Assembly: GCA_947460085.1 (NCBI GenBank)
Contig: CANHGA010000121.1
Location: forward strand, 1 to 6,456
Direction of reading: 5' to 3'
Length of the DNA: 6,456 nucleotides
Source of the DNA: Synechococcaceae cyanobacterium
GTDB taxonomy: Bacteria > Cyanobacteriota > Cyanobacteriia > PCC-6307 > Cyanobiaceae
Shown: piece by piece, positions 5,184 to 6,456 of the stretch
Numbering within the stretch: position 1 is the stretch's first letter
How the letters are laid out: the number at the start of each line of letters is the position of its first letter
Notes under the pieces: generated by a model
Databases searched by the model: none
Told to the model about the DNA's origin: nothing
What the model saw: only the letters and a program-made list of their open reading frames with translations
Made by a program: the position numbers and the translations under genes

Positions 5184-6086
5184 TCAGGCTAGGGCTGTCT
5201 CCACGGCGGTCCGCATGGCGTCGGTGGGCACGGTCTCCAGGCCGCTCCACAACCGCAGGGCCGCAGCCCCCTGCTGCACCAGCATCTCCAGGCCGTCTTG
5301 GGTGGGGCAGCCGCGCCGGGCGGCCTGCCGCAGCAGCTGGGTGGGTCTGGGCGTGTAAATCAGGTCGTACACCGTGGCCCCTGGCCGCAGCTGGTCGAGC
5401 TGGGCCGGATCCAGGGGGCAGGCCTTGACTGCTGCTGGATCTGTGGCGCTTGCCATGCCAATCGGGGTGGTGTTCACCACCAAATCGGCCTGGGTCAAGG
5501 CCGTCTGAGCCAAGTCGTGATTGGTGGGGCTACCCAGGTCGCTCCAGGCCAGGGGGGTGAGTTGGGGTGCCCAGGGGCCGCAGGACTGGGCAAAGGCTGC
5601 CAGGGCTTCGGGGCGCCGGGCGGCCACGGTGATCGCCCCAAAGCCCAGCTCCACCAGGCCCGCCACCACGGCCCGGGCACTGCCGCCGCAGCCCAGCACC
5701 AGGGCCCGCTTGCCCTGCCAGGGTCCATGGCGCAGGGGGGCCATAAAGCCTTCCACATCGGTGTTGGTGCCCATCCAGCCACCCCCATCCAGGGGCACCA
5801 GGGTGTTGACGGCGCCCACCCGTTGGGCCAGGGGACTGCGTTCCCGGCAGAGTTCTGCCACGGCCTGCTTGTGGGGGATGGTCACGCTGAGGCCCCGGCA
5901 GCCCATGGCCTCCAGGCCCCGCACCACCGTGGCCAGATCAGCGGCTGGGGCCGGTAGGGCCAGGTAGGCCCACTCCAATCCCAGTTCGGCCAATGCGGCG
6001 TTGTGCATGGCCGGCGAGAGGGAGTGGCGCACGGGATCGCCCAGAACCCCCACGAGGGCAGTGCGGCCGGTAATCGGAAGGGGCAT
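5184..6086 (-). CDS. aroE: Shikimate dehydrogenase (NADP+)
   Basis: AroE reduces 3-dehydroshikimate to shikimate with NADPH, the fourth step of the chorismate pathway for aromatic amino acids and quinones, in the cytosol. The 300-residue protein has both domains. Substrate domain: GDPVRHSLSPAMHNAAL (16-32, Ser22 and Ser24), LSVTIPHKQ (66-74, with the catalytic Lys73), GAVNTLV (91-97, Asn94) and TNTDVEGF (107-114, catalytic Asp110). NADP domain: VLGCGGSARAV (130-140, glycine-rich turn), VAARRP (154-159, the arginines fitting the 2'-phosphate of NADP), VVNTTPIGM (203-211), VYDLIYTPRPTQLL (239-252) and GLEMLVQQGA (265-274). ATG 6086 gives the family-typical N-terminus; no Shine-Dalgarno sequence is evident. 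It is the first gene of the minus-strand cluster leading to the Tic20-like gene and rpsF, divergent from dnaK. All key residues are present. Confidence 0.97.
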   Translation of the reverse strand: MPLPITGRTALVGVLGDPVRHSLSPAMHNAALAELGLEWAYLALPAPAADLATVVRGLEAMGCRGLSVTIPHKQAVAELCRERSPLAQRVGAVNTLVPLDGGGWMGTNTDVEGFMAPLRHGPWQGKRALVLGCGGSARAVVAGLVELGFGAITVAARRPEALAAFAQSCGPWAPQLTPLAWSDLGSPTNHDLAQTALTQADLVVNTTPIGMASATDPAAVKACPLDPAQLDQLRPGATVYDLIYTPRPTQLLRQAARRGCPTQDGLEMLVQQGAAALRLWSGLETVPTDAMRTAVETALA

Positions 6087-6207
6087 TGCTCGGCTGGCTG
6101 GGGGTGGACCGTCGGGTCCTGTTCGGGAACCACACCTCGCCTGGGCAGGGCCCGGCTGCTGAAGATGCAGTCATTCCGATTCGTTCACCGTAAGGAGGTG
6201 GGAACCC
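6087..6207. promoter_or_regulatory. Divergent aroE/dnaK promoter region
   Basis: This 121-bp spacer must hold promoters for both the aroE cluster and dnaK. I find no CIRCE element (TTAGCACTC-N9-GAGTGCTAA), the HrcA site that often precedes chaperone genes, and no convincing -35/-10 pair. A small inverted repeat GGACC-GTCG-GGTCC lies at 6106-6119 and GTTC-GG-GAAC at 6121-6130; either could be chance. The last 16 nt carry the dnaK ribosome binding site. Confidence 0.5.
6192..6200 (+). promoter_or_regulatory. Strong Shine-Dalgarno sequence for dnaK
   Basis: AAGGAGGTG is a near-complete complement of the 16S rRNA 3' end, with GGAGG ending 9 nt before the ATG at 6208. It is by far the best site in the window, where most genes have weak or no such sequence. 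It fits a highly expressed chaperone and fixes the start. Confidence 0.9.
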
Positions 6208-6456
6208 ATGGGCAAGGTCGTCGGTATTGACCTCGGCACAACCAACAGCTGCGTTGCAGTGATGGAAGGTGGTAAACCCACCGTGATTGCCAACGCTGAA
6301 GGGTTTCGCACGACCCCTTCCGTGGTGGCCTACACCAAAAATCAAGACCAACTCGTCGGTCAGATCGCCAAGCGCCAGGCGGTCATGAACCCCGAGAACA
6401 CCTTCTATTCCGTCAAGCGCTTCATCGGCCGCCGCGTCGACGAGGTCAACGAGGAG
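6208..6456 (+). CDS. dnaK: Hsp70 chaperone DnaK, N-terminal part
   Basis: DnaK is the ATP-dependent Hsp70 chaperone that binds exposed hydrophobic segments of client proteins with DnaJ and GrpE. Only the first 83 codons are here, against a family length near 630; the rest lies past the right edge. Visible: the phosphate-1 loop VGIDLGTTNSCVAV (5-18), EGGKPTVIANAEGFRTTPSV (20-39), LVGQIAKRQAVMNPENTF (49-66) and SVKRFIGRRVDEVNEE (68-83), all in the ATPase domain. The MGKVVGIDLGTTNS start and the RTTPSVVAY stretch resemble the cyanobacterial DnaK2 paralogue, which I recall as the essential, stress-responsive one; the paralogue call is by resemblance only. Start and ribosome binding site are unambiguous. 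It diverges from aroE. Confidence 0.97.
   Translation, partial: MGKVVGIDLGTTNSCVAVMEGGKPTVIANAEGFRTTPSVVAYTKNQDQLVGQIAKRQAVMNPENTFYSVKRFIGRRVDEVNEE

Noticed and set aside
5298..5957. Plus-strand open frame (219 codons) antisense to aroE
   Set aside because: aroE on minus has complete catalytic and NADP motifs; the plus frame has none.

Overview
The window looks like a piece of chromosome from a picocyanobacterium of the Synechococcus/Cyanobium group. The base composition is G+C rich, and several genes are cyanobacterial hallmarks: a DUF3134-like protein, a Tic20-family membrane protein, a DnaK2-type chaperone start, and a compact order of housekeeping genes. The taxon is inferred from protein recognition, not from a search. 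I see no mobile element, CRISPR array, tRNA, rRNA or phage gene, and no stretch over 300 bases without a gene.

Layout from left to right. (1) The N-terminal third of purT (minus) runs off the left edge. (2) A small single-span membrane protein on plus starts about 15 bp from the purT start and runs into (3) a minus-strand cluster read right to left: a DUF3134-like acidic protein, mraY (lipid I synthesis for peptidoglycan), and an unrecognised 80-residue protein. (4) Across a 54-bp divergent spacer, which holds a perfect 13-bp inverted repeat, lies a plus-strand pair: a 74-residue two-span membrane protein and argG (arginine biosynthesis). (5) argG converges on a second minus-strand cluster, read right to left as aroE (shikimate pathway), a Tic20-like membrane protein, rpsF (ribosomal protein S6) and a coiled-coil protein of unknown function. 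(6) A 121-bp divergent spacer separates aroE from the start of dnaK (plus), which runs off the right edge and has the strongest ribosome binding site in the window.

The genes mix purine, arginine, aromatic amino acid and cell wall synthesis with translation and protein folding. This is core metabolism rather than a dedicated accessory system. I did not find a convincing undescribed system. The points most worth checking are the unresolved start of mraY (an in-frame hydrophobic extension back to a CTG that overlaps the upstream stop codon), the two convergent gene pairs whose stop codons touch or overlap, and several small unnamed membrane or coiled-coil proteins linked to essential genes.
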